From Morchella semilibera (Eukaryota > Ascomycota > Pezizomycetes > Pezizales > Morchellaceae), in NCBI GenBank assembly GCA_009192285.1, contig CM018605.1, positions 2,335,247-2,399,246 of the forward strand: DNA of 64,000 nucleotides, given 5' to 3'. Position 1 is the stretch's first letter, and every line of letters starts with the position of its first letter. Below the pieces are notes generated by a model. That model worked only from the letters and a program-made list of their open reading frames with translations. It was not told the origin of the DNA and did no database searches. Both the position numbers and the translations under genes were made by a program. This document shows positions 1 to 13,237 of this stretch, piece after piece.

Positions 1-2327
1 CAGTAGACTTTCTGTTTTCCGCCTATGTATGATTGTACTTTACTACCCAGGGTCTCTCGGCAGCTGCAGAAGAAGAAGAAGAAAGCGTTGATGCTTAACT
101 CAACTTGACTCTCTGCACGGCGATGTAGATACTTGCCGGAAATTGATTAATAAACTCTTTCTCCCTCACTCGCACTCTCGCTTCTCCTTCTCCTTCTCCC
201 TCCCCATCTACCTCTACATCCCGCTCCCCCTCCCCCTCCCCCTCCCCCCAAACCTCCGTCCCATCGATCACCCACCTATCTATCCGTCCCCCAAGGTCCC
301 CAAGCCAACCAGCTAGCCCCCACACACGCAGCGGTGAAGAAAGTAAGCAGCAACAAAACAAAAAAAAAAGGTGAGTACAGGTATCCCGACACCAGGCACA
401 GGAGTGAGTACACTTAGTCCGTCCGTCCGGTCCGGCCATGGCCAGGGAGGGCGACAAGTTAAGCTTCCGCCGACCAGGGGGGGATATACCTACATACATA
501 CCTGCGCATACACCCTATAATTAATTACTAAGCGGCCGATAAAGTTATGGGGGCGCAGCTGGTTTGTTCGGTACCGACGGATACGATGGTGGTGTCTTCG
601 TATTGTGCTTTGCGTGTGTGGTGTGTGTGTGTGAGCCTTATGTTGGGTGGGTAGAGTACGTATGGTAATATTAATATACTACGGCAATTAATATCTTCAC
701 GGAGTGAGTGGGCAATACTTTTAATACTTGGTGGGCAAGACAAGACCAAATACGACGTCGTTGTCCAAGCTGGCCCCAGAATTAGAATTACGGCACGGAC
801 TTGGGCCTGCCAAAAAAACGTTGCCCATCAATTCCAATTGTACATACATGTATTTACCTACCCCATCATCCCATCCGTCCCCCATCCCCATCCCGGCCCC
901 CCCTGTGCACCAACGCTCACTCAAATCACCACACCACACACAACCTGAAACTTGTACATACCTCCAATTACTTTCCCATCTGCTCTGTAATCTAGAATGT
1001 TCTTTAATCGATTAGCAACCATCCATCCATGGGGTGGGGAGGGTATGCGCGTTCATGTTCAACCCACCAATATAGGTACACGGACACAGCCTCACGCACA
1101 CCCGTAGGAGAGAGCAGAGCAGAGAGAGCAGAGCAGAGAGAGCAGAGCAGAGCAGAGACAGGGAGAGGGTGGTCAGTGATATGTAATGCATGTAAGTATG
1201 TAGATACTAGTAGTGCAGAGTATGCATGCATGCAATGCTACTCTACCACCTTCACCACCACCACCACCACCGCTGATGCTGCTAGATTCATCGGCGTGTG
1301 GGTGATCAGAGACAACTTAGAGTAGGGTGCTCTAGGCGGGCGGGCGTGCGGGTGAGTATCAACTTTGTAGATATCCACACCCAAACCCGCGATGCGCACA
1401 CAGAGTCGTCTATCTGCTAATTGGGGGGGAGTCTTGTTCGGAATATCTGCTGGGGGGGAGGAGGAGCTTTTGTAGTATTCCTTCTATCTCCCCCCCTAAG
1501 CCTGAGGAGTAGTTTGATTAGAATTAGGATCACTACAACTTCCCCCCCCCCCCCTCTGCCTCTGATCAACTCGCTCACTAAAACACCCTGTTACGGATGA
1601 TGCATTAATGCTTCTCCCCCCCCTCTCTCACCCTACCGTCGCCCTCGCCCTCTCACCTCACACTTGCCCTCATTGTCTAAGACTCGATCTCTCTGATAAT
1701 CCTCGGGTCACATCCCGAGTCTTTTTCATTTTTCCCTTTTCCCTAGCCTTGTTCCTTCCACTTCCTCCCCTGTGTATTCGTACGTACTCTATGCAGCATT
1801 AGATTCCCATAACCATCTTATTTCATTCCATAGACGCTTTGTGCACCCCACCAGTGACTCAGTTTGCGTGAATTCGCTTGCGTTGCCCTGTCCTGCGCCC
1901 CCCCCCCCCCCCCGGGCCTCGGAGGACTTGACGCCCGTCTCAACATCAGGTTTGTCCGTCACTCGCAACCCTTCCTTTGTACCTTAAACCAACCGGAACG
2001 GCACCTCAGAAGCAAGCACCACCGAAGCCCGGCTCGATCCATCTACCCAGCTGCCTGCTTGTCTGCCTGCCTATACGGCTCAATAGTAGTTTTGCAATTA
2101 CACTACAGTGCTATCGCTACTACATACATACTACTATTTATTACTATTACTACTGCCTATCAGCCACTCCCCCACTCACTCCACCGCGCCACTACTCTCC
2201 AGGCTAATACAACTATCCGCCCCCCCCCCCCCCGAAAAAAAAAGTCCCTTGAATTCAGTGATTTCTAAGAAGAAGCAAGCAAAACAGCTCAAACCACTAC
2301 TAACACCGGGCTCACCCGCCCGATCGA
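1..2327. other. Gene-free left flank and promoter/5' leader of the Zn2Cys6 gene
   Basis: No reading frame here resembles a known protein. The stretch is dominated by simple sequence: a CT-rich tract at about 170-250, an AGAGC-type repeat at 1109-1157, a short ACC run near 1246-1270, and poly-C runs at 1542-1554, 1898-1913 and 2220-2233. The last part, pyrimidine-rich and ending in A-rich sequence just before 2328, is typical of a fungal promoter and 5' leader. One TACATGTA palindrome lies at 845-852. Confidence 0.6.
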
Positions 2328-5300
2328 ATGAACGCCAGCCCCCAGCTCCCCGGCGCCAGTTTCGACCCTTCGGAGGAGTTCAACAACTTTGCTGACACAA
2401 GTAGCATGTCGGCGCCGACACCCAGTTCAAACAGTGGAAGTCCTACATCCGCAGGAGGGGATAACAGTCAGAGTAACGCTGGAACAACTCCGGCGCCGTC
2501 CGAAGTACCAAGGCCGAAAAGGATAGCTTGCGTTGTCTGTAGGAAGAGGAAGCTTCGGTGCGATGGTTCAAAACCTAGCTGTGGGACGTGTTCAAGGCTG
2601 GGCCACGAATGGTGCGCTTTTCTCGGCCCTCCCCCCTCCTGTGGCCTTAGTTTTTTCTTTCCTTCTCTTTCTCGTTGTTTCAAGAGCTTTATTGCGGTGC
2701 GGGATGTTGACGGTGGCGATTACAGTGCATACGACGAGATAAGGCGAAAGAGCGGCCCCAAGAGGGGATACGTCAAAGCGCTAGAAGCTCGTCTTGGTAT
2801 GTTGCTCTATGTACCTCGATGACCTCCTCAGCGATTGGGGTCTGTCCTGTCCCAGTTCTGACGCCGGCCAAAGCTCAGGTAGAAACACTACTCAAGGAAA
2901 ATACAACCCCAGAACCACCAGCGACAGCAGCGAGCTCCTTCGTACCCAACTTAGCCACCCCTCCACAGGTCTACGGCGGCAATGGCATTAATAGAGGGGA
3001 TGGTGGTATGCTCAATATGTCGGAACGATATTACGTTGGATCTTCCCCCGGACAGGGGCCGTTTGATGTGAACTCTTCTATGATGGATATACCGATGCCT
3101 GTGCCGAGTAGTATCTTGGACGAACCCCAGCTGCAGTGGGACTTAATTTCGATGGGGTTTGAGGAGGCACTGCCGGAGCAGTCGATGATTGATGATTTGT
3201 ATGCGGTCTTCCACCTTACAGTCCATACACATACACTGACCACCCTGCCCTCAAAGGCACCGGACCTACTTCGACAAGATCCACCCATGTGTGCCGGTAG
3301 TCCATAAAGGCCGCTATCTCGCCAGTCTTGCAATGGCTCCCGCCCAGCGACCGCCAGTTTGCCTCCGGTACGCCATGTGGACGATGGCCGCGTCCGTCTC
3401 CGACGAGTACTCACACCGCCAAGCGGATCTCTACAGACGCGCTCGGAAAGCCATTGAGGAAACGGAGCTACGCGGCCACGGCGAGTCTATCATATCTGTA
3501 GCATGCTCACAGACATGGAGCTTGATTGCCTGCTACGAGTTCAAGCTAATGTATTTTCCGCGGGCGTGGATGTCAACGGGGAGGGCAGTGCGCCTGGCGC
3601 AGATGATGGGGATGCACAGGCTTGATGGTGTGGGGTTAGACGTTAAGCAGTGTTTGCCGGCGCCGAAGGATTGGTGTGAGAGGGAGGAGCGCAGGAGGAC
3701 GTTCTGGGTTGCGTTCTGTATTGATCGGTATGCCAGTATCGGAACGGGCTGGCCTATGACAGTAGAAGAGAAAGATGTAAACAGAGCAGCGTTTTCTAGG
3801 TTTACTCATTAATAGTGCTAATTTTTCCCTAGATTTTGACAAATCTCCCGTCATCGGACGAGGCATTCGACCTCGGCCAGCAAGAGCCAGGCTTGTCCCT
3901 GAAAGAGGCCATGACAACTGATGGGGCGTCAAGATTATCACCCTACGGCGGTGTCTGTTTGATGGCCTGTCTTTTTGGGAGAAATCTCATTCATTTGCAT
4001 CGACCTGATGCGGACGATGCGGACGGCGACATTAACGGCGCTTTTTGGACACGCCATAGATATATGGATAATATTCTCTCAAATATCAAGCTTTCCCTCC
4101 CCGCTAAATTCCGCCTTCCTAATGGAATAAATAATGCCAATATTGTGTTTACTAATATGAACATCCACACGTCGACCATTTGCTTACACCAGGCTGCAAT
4201 TTTCAAGGCGGATAAGAACAGAATGTCGCCTTCGGTATCATCTGATAGTAAGATTAGATGTATAACTGCCGCTGCGGAAATTGCGTCGATCATGAGGATG
4301 GTTTGCCATCTCGACTTGTCAGGGGTAAGTTACTGATTTCCCCAAATACCGGCCTACCTTCTGGGGGGAAACAATTTAAAAGCTCACAAGGTATCGATTT
4401 TCAGATGAACCCATTCATTTCATTTTGCCTTTATGTTGCCGCCCGTGTTTTCGTACAATATCTGAAGTCCCGCCCCGGCGATGAGCAAGTCCGCGCATCC
4501 CTTCAGTTCCTCCTGACCGCAATGGGCCACTTAAAGAAAAAGAACCCATTGACAGAGTCTTTCCTCGTCCAGCTAGACGTTGATCTGACAGGCTCTATGG
4601 ACACACCAGAAAATGTCAAAAGATTCCCGTATAGCCTCAAGAAGGGCCAGGTAAGACAGGCGCTCAGGAAAAGTCCTTTTACCGATCACAACTGATATGC
4701 TGAAACGAATAGCAGCCAGAAATGTATCCAGGTCAGGGCTGTGAAGGCGGCCTCGCCGTCTTACCGGAAGTAGACGAAGTTGTCAGCCCCGACCTCGCCC
4801 AGAATTGTGCATGTATGTCGAGTGACCTACGATCTCAGATTGAGCAGCACGCGCGGATGGGCCCACCCACCGCGAGTGTCGTCCACGAGCTCCAAGGAAA
4901 GTTGCCAAATGTCTGCCCGTGCATGACGCCCGAGGTCAGGCTGTTTGTAGAGACATGTGCAAATAAAGGAAACATGCTGCCGGACTACAACTTGAGCAAT
5001 AGTAATAGTAATAGCCAGCATTCGTCGTATAATGTCAATTCAGATAATGGGCAGTCACCAGCATCGATGGATTTGTCTGATAACTCCCAGGGTGTTACGC
5101 CGAGCTCTCATGCGACTCCGAATCAGATAGGATCGGGGTCGGGGTATTCGCCTATTGGCTTTTGTGATATGAGCCAGATACAGGATCTAAATGGGAGCCA
5201 GTATAGTATCCCAAAGGGTGATTGGGATGCGGAACTACTAGGATTAGAACAGTTTGATGATCATCTCGGGGCTTTGTCAAGCCAAAACTATAATGAATTT

Positions 5301-5336
5301 TTTGTAGAGACGTCGACACTGATGAGAGAGCACTAA
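2328..5336 (+). CDS. Zn2Cys6 fungal transcription factor
   Basis: Probable nuclear regulator of RNA polymerase II transcription; target genes unknown. Exons 2328-2611, 2726-2796, 2856-3198, 3257-3776, 3833-4324, 4405-4650 and 4713-5336 give 859 aa. A Ser/Pro/Thr-rich start is followed by a perfect binuclear zinc cluster from Cys68 (C-x2-C-x6-C-x6-C-x2-C-x6-C); the last Cys codon is split by intron 1. A basic linker (RRKSGPKRGY) leads into a short dimerisation helix. From about residue 237 to 500 lies the fungal_trans (middle homology) domain, with recognisable stretches such as RAWMSTGRAVRLAQMMG and RRTFWVAFCIDRYAS. The C-terminal 200 residues are Ser/Asn-rich. The acceptor of intron 2 (2855, or 2831 for a 35-nt intron) is the least certain border. 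The fungal_trans part looks highly conserved among Pezizomycotina, but I cannot assign a characterised orthologue. Confidence 0.9.
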
Positions 5337-8300
5337 TAGTCTGCGGATTGGGCTGGGAGGTCGGGGTTCTTTGCTCTTTCTCTCTTCTCTTCTTTCCTTT
5401 TTTTTTGGAAAAAAAAAACTTCATCGTAAAGGGTGTTTAGTTTGGCGATGGCACTGAGGCACGGATATATTTTTGGGCTTAAGGGTTTTTGTTTTATTCC
5501 CTCCGGTTTTTTTTTTTTTTTTTTTTTGCTACGGGGTCTTCTTTCATGCGTTTTTTGCCTTTGCCATCATATTTTTTTTTTTTTTTTTACTTCACCTGAA
5601 GGATACCAGTGAGTCAACGGAAGGAGGGATCCCGTTGGTCGAAAGACAATTTTACCTCTTTTTCCCCACCCCCTTCTCCCCTCCGCTCCCGTATCAAACC
5701 CTTTCTCCCCTCTCGAACCTGGAAGCCACGAATTAGATATTGATGTAGATAGTTTAATGGCTTTCTCAACACCTGTTGTCGTGGACATCTTAGCTCGATA
5801 TGTGAAATAATAAACGAATCATAATTTAGGATCTATCCGCAGCATGCTCGTAGACAGAGATATGGCCTCGTTGGAACCAAAATAGATGGTAAGCGGCCAA
5901 ACCAATAGCACCCTTCAAACGATATATGACGAAATTTGGGGTCCGGAGGTCCGGCCCCGCTGTGGGATTGAGCAAATATTAGCCAATAGGTATTATCACC
6001 TGACTCGGTGCCATGTCTGATCTGTCGAATATCCTGTCTAAGCTCAACGAGGAGGAAAGGTTGTACCCCCTGTCGCCATAACCATGGATGTAGGTACATA
6101 ATAGAGGTAGGGAGCCCGTAGCGTGTTGAAGCTACTTTAATCCTGGTAAAGTTAAATGTGATAAAAAAGTGTACAAGTAAAGCCGCGTGTAGTACATACA
6201 GCTTTCATGAGATACCGCGAGCATGTAATAGGTTGATCATCGAGGTGAGCTAATCACAGAATATCACTCGACAAAAGTTCGGTCGTGATAAGTGAAAAAA
6301 ATTCCATGGTTTGGTATGAAAAAGATCTCCAGATAGTCCTGTAGGCCTAGAGCCATAGACCGCCGGTTTTATTTGACTTTAGAAAGTGGAATACAGTCAT
6401 CTTAATACCCCCAAATCCATGGGGAAAGGAATTTAGAAACCATCCGTCGGCTTAAGCTTTGGTCGAACTCGCTTGTGATCGTTAAGCATTGTTAGACCGT
6501 CGGGCTTCAAGACTAATCATTCCGATTCCGGTTCGGATTGGTTTGCCCGGTTGGATCCAACTATTTCGGAACAGGAAATAACTAGATACACTTCTCTCAA
6601 TCTTGAGGTAAGTATGACAAAAGATGATATGCAATTGTATGCACGCTGTCCTCAGAGGCGTATACCATAATGAAGTTTCCATCACGTTATGATGGGTGGC
6701 TTTCGGCTGAAGTCTTTTGGAGTTGAGGCCTTGGGGCGTGCATCTACGCATTTGGTGCGAGAGGGAACTATTGAGTTTGGGTTTATTTCCACATAACAAT
6801 TAGACTAAATCGGAAATTTGCCGCGTGTTAGCCCCCAAGAATTCAATATGTAGGAAGGTTTATGGTCTCCAATTGAAAGCAAACACATTTCCTAGCATAA
6901 CAGCCACTCACCTCCTAGCAGGGCCCCCCCTGATCAAGTATACATTGCGAGTGTCATAATATGACCCTTGTTTCCACTGGTAAAGGTAACAGTACCTTGG
7001 TACATACTTAAGTATATGTAGAGGTTTGGGGTGGTATTTTTTCTGGTATTGCCGCAAGTACGCAGATGTCCTTTTAGCGTACAATAGCTAGGATTATTTT
7101 ACCTGGACCAAGTTTATTTCTTGGCAGAGTTTTAGCCGCTGCTAAGAAATTGTGCAGTTCACGCGCCCACGATTTTTAAGTACTCAGTGCTACTCCCTTT
7201 ATTAATTATCAGCACTTCCCACGATAATAGGGTAATACCGTGGATGCCCCAAATACATGTAATTAAAGTACTTGAGTGCTGATAAAAGGAGAAGAGGCTG
7301 TTACACTATAACTAAGGAAGCATTCAACAAAGCTTCCCTCAGTGTGAACTTGATATCCCATGGACCTTCTTGTCATACTGTAGATTTTGACGGCATGATT
7401 CATAGATTTTAGCAGAAATTTCGGAAGCCAGTGGGGGTATACCTGGATACGAGATGAACTCGATGAGAAAAAGTGACATGATGCACAGCAGGGAAAAGCC
7501 AGACTTCATGTTTGATCTCAGTACAGGGATTGTCACTGGACTGTAGTCAATAAAGTTTGGCACTATATGCGGCTACATGTAGCCAATTGGAATATCCCGG
7601 CGTATAAAAGATCGGAGACCACTCACCGTAACCCTTTAAAACTCTCCCATAGTTAAACTTCGCCAATCTCAGCACCTTCTCGTCAAATAGCGGCGTCCCT
7701 TTGAGGTAATCTCGGGTCTTCGTGTCCTCTCTATCCTTCTTGAATCTCATATTAATTCTATGATATAAACATATGTCCATGTGTTGGCTTGATGTTACAT
7801 GTGGCCGTAGCACACTGAGAGCTTGTCAAAGTAGTTGAAGAGTGGACCTGAAGTAGGAAAAGTCATATTTACACCGCTTCCCGTGAGGTATGTAGCTAGT
7901 AAGGTGGTGGGGTTCTTGGATGGCTCTAAGGGGAGTCTTTTACTCCTGATTTTACTGCGCAGTTACTCTCCCCCTAAGTTAATTTTACGTCTATACACCG
8001 TGCCACAATTCCGATGATAAAGGCTACTATACCCCACACAAATCTAGTTCTTCGAAAGGCTACTAATAAACGCGGGGCCCTCATAAGGTGCCTTTTTGTG
8101 TCTGATATGTCTCATAATACCGTACCGCCCCCCACTATTTACCTCCCGAGACATGAATGAAAATCCCCGTTAACAATATGTCCCCCAGGTCGAAGTAATT
8201 AATTAACGTAAACTTTCGTAACGCATAGAAGCTCGTTATGAGTTATAGTTTGGAACCTTTCCATATATAAGTTTCGAGGGCCAGGCAAAGGTTTTACATA

Positions 8301-10591
8301 CATGTATGTACCTAGTATATTAGGTTTGGGTGATTGATACTTCATACAATTACCACCTAAGATATTTTACTACTAGATGGTGATATACATGATCGTGGGG
8401 CTATGGAGTGACAGATTAATACCCTCACCAGCTGCTGGCTCGTTAGCTGCAGTCAATAAAACTTCAGATCCAGGAATGTGAGCTCCATCTCTTACTCCAT
8501 CCCTTATTCCGTTGCATGTCCTTTTGGATAACATAGTCCGACGGGAGCAATTGGCGAATGCTCCCATAGGTAGGAGACGTAGAGCGGGCTTTCATGTCCC
8601 TAGCAGATACTAGACTCACAATATATGAGGAAGAGGATAATATAGCTAGGGGAACGATCTGCAGAAAGTGCCATGGTCTAGCCAGCTAGGTCCCAGAAGC
8701 TCAGCTAGAGGTAGGATATAGAAGGTGCGGTCAATTAAGTTACAAATGAGGGTACCGGGACCGACGAAAGGGACTCCAGAGAAGATAATTAGTGGTTTAC
8801 CGTCAAAACTTCTTGCCTAATCTGTACGTGTGTTATGCCTCAATATGCACCCTTTAGTGTTTATCTTTCACCTTCTAACGCCCCATGTAAGAACCCTCAA
8901 ACAGCAATATTGTATGTCAAACCCACCAGAAGGGAAGAGGGGAGAGGTTCACTGACCCGAGTGAAATTATAGACCCAATACCGTACATGGAATCGAGTGG
9001 CCTCTGTGCCGAGACACGAGCCGTTAGGTTAGACTAAGTCAAATCTCTCTGATAAAGGCTATACCCCCCCTATCAAGGACATTGAGCTAAATCTGTTTAG
9101 GTCTGTATTGAAACACTCATAAGCTAGAATTTTTTTTTACATCTGAGGACCTATATAGAACCCAGTAACCCATGCTTATGAAACTTAAAGGATGAGGTGG
9201 AGTACATGTGGGAAGCCCTAGAGATGAAAAATCGCTACGTATACTCAGGCTGCAGTGACCAGTACCCAATTGGAAGAACCTTGTTCTTTTGTTATAATTC
9301 TCGATTCCCACGGCATACCCGCTCCACTATCTGTTGTGTCGGCCTACAAGTCCCTAGGGTACTCAAATGCAAGTCCCATTCTCACCTTCTTAAATTTGCC
9401 TGTACTATTTGGAGCTAATGGTCTAGAGCTGTAGGTAACAGGAGGCCCGCTAGCTCCAAGAAGAGGAAGAGCATACTGCCTAGAACGCGATATACCTATT
9501 TTTAAAAGAATCCACCATTGAGGGATTTGAAAGCATCTCATTAGATAGCGGTATTGAATAGTCCCCGAAGGGCCATGAGTCAAGGGGATGGCAAGGTGTT
9601 CAGGGCTGACGTACCATGGCATGATTGACTAGCTAGAATTTAAAAGTTTCTGGATCCATGGAGGGCACGTAGGTTTCATATCTAATATCGATATCCTAGG
9701 CCCAATGGGCCACGGCCGCTACTAGCTCATTTAGCAGCTCCTTTTGAGGCTCTAGCAGTTTATAGGCCCCCTCATTTAGATAAGTGTACCCGGGGCAGAG
9801 AATGGTACGGAAACCATGTCTACATGTTATAGGAATAGACGGAATTTTCGTGCAAGAGTGGATATTTCCTTTAGCTAGGCTTATGCCAGAAGTTCGTATA
9901 TATCGATCACCACAAATCACTCGTCTTTATTCTGATGGGGAATCTTTTAGAGTTACATGCATGCATGTTTCCCAAGAAGACATCGCCATCACTATCAGAA
10001 GTAATTGAGGCTAACTCGCCTGATCATTGTTGTGTGTTGGGGCCCTACTAGGTGCGTAAAGCCCTCTCGATGAACCAAAATCGCGAGCTGTTTGGTCAGC
10101 TTCAGAGCCCATTGTTGCATCGCCCTCCAGACGTCAATGATCAGGTTTCGTGTTTTCCTACGAGCATCTACGTAACCGATGGATGTCCTTGTGTTAAGGC
10201 CGCTTTAATGTGTCGCCAAGACGCGCCTTTTAATTTTATGCCAACATGCAATTGAGAGCGGCAACACAACACTCAGCAAACACTGACATGGGTTAAAATG
10301 CACGGACAGTATATTATGAGGAGCCTGGCCATGGGCTTACTCAACGAATTGCTCAAGGGGAGACCATCACTTGACCAGAAGCAGGTTTTGAACTAAGAGG
10401 GTTATAGTACCTTCTTTATAGATTACCCCCAAGAAAATCATCATTGTAAGACTCCATGGCCTTCCCCGTGCTATTCTTATTTTTGGGCCAGCTTTCTTTC
10501 CACAATTTTCTCTACTAGAGACTCCAGCATGCCCCTCCGGCTCCACCGAGGTATGCCTTCACTTGTTTCTGCAGGAAATCAGCAACCTTCC
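5337..10591. other. 5.2-kb gene-free region, possibly degraded repeat DNA
   Basis: Only short frames interrupted by stops on both strands. None shows a transposase, reverse transcriptase or other recognisable motif. The first 400 bases are T-rich (T runs near 5510-5590) and fit the 3' UTR of the upstream gene. The rest is mixed, AT-leaning DNA with many TA steps, which could be old mutated transposon sequence, but I see no terminal repeats. A weak inverted pair (TTATCAGCACT near 7206, AGTGCTGATAA near 7277) and TACATGTA palindromes at 7254, 7574 and 8299 are the only structure I noticed. Confidence 0.4.
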
Positions 10592-11316
10592 CTAATCACT
10601 AGGAACTTGTAATCTCACCTCAATATACTTTCCCGTCATATCGACCTCGATGTTGACCTCACCGCCGACCGGCTTTGCCGCGGTAACGACCTTCTCCTGC
10701 GTGTATGCCACCAACATAACCTCAAACCAGTCGGCCGTCACAGCAGTCACAGTCAAGCTCGCACCATCAACAGTCACATAACCCTTCTCCACGACGTACA
10801 TCAGTACGTCTTTATCCCTTGGTTGGAAGCGGAACGTCACGGCGTTTCCATCAGGCGTCTTTGATAGGATCGTCGCGATGGTGTCGACGTGACCCTGCAC
10901 GAAGTGGCCACCAAAGCGGACGTGGCCGGCAACGGCGCGTTCAAGGTTGACAGGGGAGCCCACAGTCAGTGACCCGAGGTTTGTGCGGCGGAGTGTTTCG
11001 GGTGCGACGCCGACTTTGAAGCTGTCGTCATCGAAGGACGTCACGGTGAGACATGTGCCTTGAGGGTATTAGCTGAGCTCAACTGGACTAAGAAGGGAGA
11101 GAGGGACCATTGACGGAGATCGAGTCGCCAAGGTGGGCGTCGGTGAGGATTGGGGCGGCGTTGGAGATGGTTAAGGAGGTCCCTCCACCGCCGGTGGTGG
11201 TGTCATCTTGTGGGATGAGGGAGGAGACGGCTACACAAGTCAGTTGGGAATTTGTGAGGGATTGGAGATGAATAAGGGGACCTACTCCCGATTGTTTCTA
11301 CAATTCCAGTGAACAT
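10592..11316 (-). CDS. RIB5: Riboflavin synthase (alpha chain)
   Basis: Last step of riboflavin synthesis: dismutation of two 6,7-dimethyl-8-ribityllumazine molecules to riboflavin and 5-amino-6-ribitylamino-uracil, in the cytosol. Exons (minus strand) 11316-11286, 11230-11108 and 11058-10592 give 206 aa, the usual family length. The start is fixed by the invariant N-terminal MFTGIVETIG, which forms the first lumazine-binding barrel. A second barrel carries the family signature GHFVQGHVDT, followed by KGYVTVDGASLTV. An earlier in-frame ATG exists upstream, but the family motif begins at 11316. A Gly/Thr-rich loop in exon 2 (DDTTTGGGGTS) is slightly longer than in most homologues. Both introns are short (55 and 49 nt). 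The neighbour upstream on the same strand is the ribosomal protein eS26 gene, 600 bases away. Confidence 0.96.
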
Positions 11317-11919
11317 GATGGGTATATTTAGTGGGGGTTGCGGGGAAAGGTCAATTGATCGAACTGATGAAGCTCTGGGGCAGAGCGTCATTAGTATAGT
11401 TCTAGTGGCAGTTGCCGGGTAATCCCTTCGAGGGTTCGTGAGATCAGGCTCTCCGTAGGGGAGAAATACATGTATCTATTCTGGGATGATTGGTAATGAT
11501 CGTTTATACTGGTCGCTTGGTAATAATCGTTTACTATTGACGATTTGGTGGTGATGAGGTGCATGCATTCAACAAGGGCATCACAATTGTTAAGCTTGAG
11601 ATGCGAGTGGCACATACACTGCGCTAGTCTTTACCCGAGCATCGAGTGACATTTCATGATCACATCATTCAGATCCCAATAAACATCTGATTATCAGATT
11701 CTATTCCGAAAGATTCAAAGAAAAGCAAAAACGAAACTTCCCATATCATGATCACATTGTTTATCATGGACAGAAAAAAAAAGACCTTTGAAACTGACAC
11801 CCCGGGAGAAATGTTTTTTTTTGTGTTACAAAAAAAAAAAAGGAGAGCCCACTTTTACAGCTAGATCTCCTATTTCATTCCCCCATACTAACTTTTTTTA
11901 TTTAGGATATAGGAAACGA
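11317..11919. other. Intergenic spacer between eS26 and riboflavin synthase
   Basis: Contains the riboflavin synthase promoter and the 3' end of the eS26 transcript (both minus strand). A- and T-runs lie at 11774-11842. One TACATGTA is at 11467-11474, and a repeated ATGATCACAT motif occurs near 11655 and 11747. No gene is seen. Confidence 0.5.
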
Positions 11920-12646
11920 TTAGGCGGCGGTAGTGGTCTTGGCGGACTGGTTGGGGTTGACCTTCTTGCCATCCTTGTTGTACCTAATCCTTGGGGGAGG
12001 AGCACGGTTGCGACGACCTTCTCGGGAACGGACACTGTGAAAGATATTAGTCTGGGAAGCTGAAGTTCAAGGCTCAAGTGTGTACGGACCGGACAATCTT
12101 TCCGTGGATAGCGCAAGAGACGCAGTACTGGAGCTTCAAGTACATCTTGGGGATGGTGTACTCCTGGAAGACAGAGGCATCGCTGATATCACCTAGGTAC
12201 CCGCATACCGTCAGCATCATTGCCAACCAATTCGAGCAGCACTCCAGCCTCAATTCCTCTCAATTCCCCCTTTATTCACTCCAAAAATTCCTCCTTTTTG
12301 CCATTATATAGGACATAGTCCTTCTCCTCCCGTTCCTCCCCCGTGGATCCAAAATTGAAAGGAGAGGTGTGGGGTGGGCGGGTGCACATACGGACAGCAG
12401 CTGACTCGACCATGTTACGGATGGTGAATCTCTTGATGGCCTTATCCTTAGGAGTGCATCTGGAGCAGTTGGAGCAACGGATCGGCTTAACGTGACCACG
12501 TCCCTTCTTGTTACGACCACTATTTTCTGCTGGTCAGCAACCAATCCCATCATCGTATCTCCCCCGCCCCCCGCATGCGCCGCCCAACGTTCCGTATATA
12601 TCTGCTGGAGGGGAAAGCCATACTTGGAAGCTCTCTTCTTAACCAT
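11920..12646 (-). CDS. RPS26: 40S ribosomal protein eS26
   Basis: Small-subunit ribosomal protein at the mRNA exit channel, contacting mRNA upstream of the start codon. Exons (minus strand) 12646-12624, 12519-12392, 12192-12090 and 12034-11920 give 122 aa. The sequence starts MVKKRASNGRN and continues [20 protein letters not shown]. Zinc-ligand cysteines are C23 and C26 and C74 and C77 (QYCVSCAIH). The C terminus is basic and ends in TTTAA. Very short first exons separated by introns are usual for fungal ribosomal protein genes. It is divergently arranged with eIF3m, sharing a spacer of about 590 bases, so the two translation genes may share regulatory sequence (inference). Confidence 0.96.
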
Positions 12647-13237
12647 GATTGCGGTTTATTTGTTGGTACCTAGTTTTTGTTCACCCCCCCAGTCAGCATT
12701 TCCTTCGCGGGCAGCACTACTAGCAGCAGGACGGCGATTCAAACGTACGAGTAGGATTTGTCGGCGGGTTCGTCGGAGGGATATCTCGTGGTGCGGGCGG
12801 ATTGTCGTCGTAGAGTTGATAGCGGCGTTTACAACTTTTGGCAGGGTAGCTGTGATTCGAATGTGTTGTGTGGGTTGCTGGCTGGTGTTGTGACGGTGCA
12901 GGAAAGGGTGCAGCCCTAGTCACCTGATATGGAATTTCAAGAGTCCCCCAAACACAGATTCTTTATTTGTTGACTCTTCTCTGAATTACTGAAATATTCT
13001 TAAAGAAAACCCTCAATTCGTCGTGTAAACCCCCTGAATCCACAGTCCGTAGAAACCAATTGTCTACTCCAGGTGACCTAAATTACATTCCCGGCGAACT
13101 CCTCATCCCGGTAGCCCCTCCATAACTTTTTTTACTGCAGTCTTGGCGAACCCACACTTCCCTCCCCCCACTAAACAACGTCTGTCAGATCATCCATCGA
13201 CATCTCGAAGCCATTCCGAAGTCCTAAAACCGTAAAT
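12647..13237. promoter_or_regulatory. Bidirectional promoter region eS26 / eIF3m
   Basis: This 591-base spacer separates two divergent start codons, eS26 to the left and eIF3m to the right, so it must hold both promoters. It contains C-rich runs (12687-12693, 13163-13171) and a T-run with CTGCAG near 13128-13138. I recognise no defined binding motif. Confidence 0.55.

Noticed and set aside
2328-5336. XlnR/AmyR or other named regulator
   Set aside because: The zinc cluster wording differs from XlnR and AmyR, and I cannot recall a characterised protein with this exact cluster and linker.
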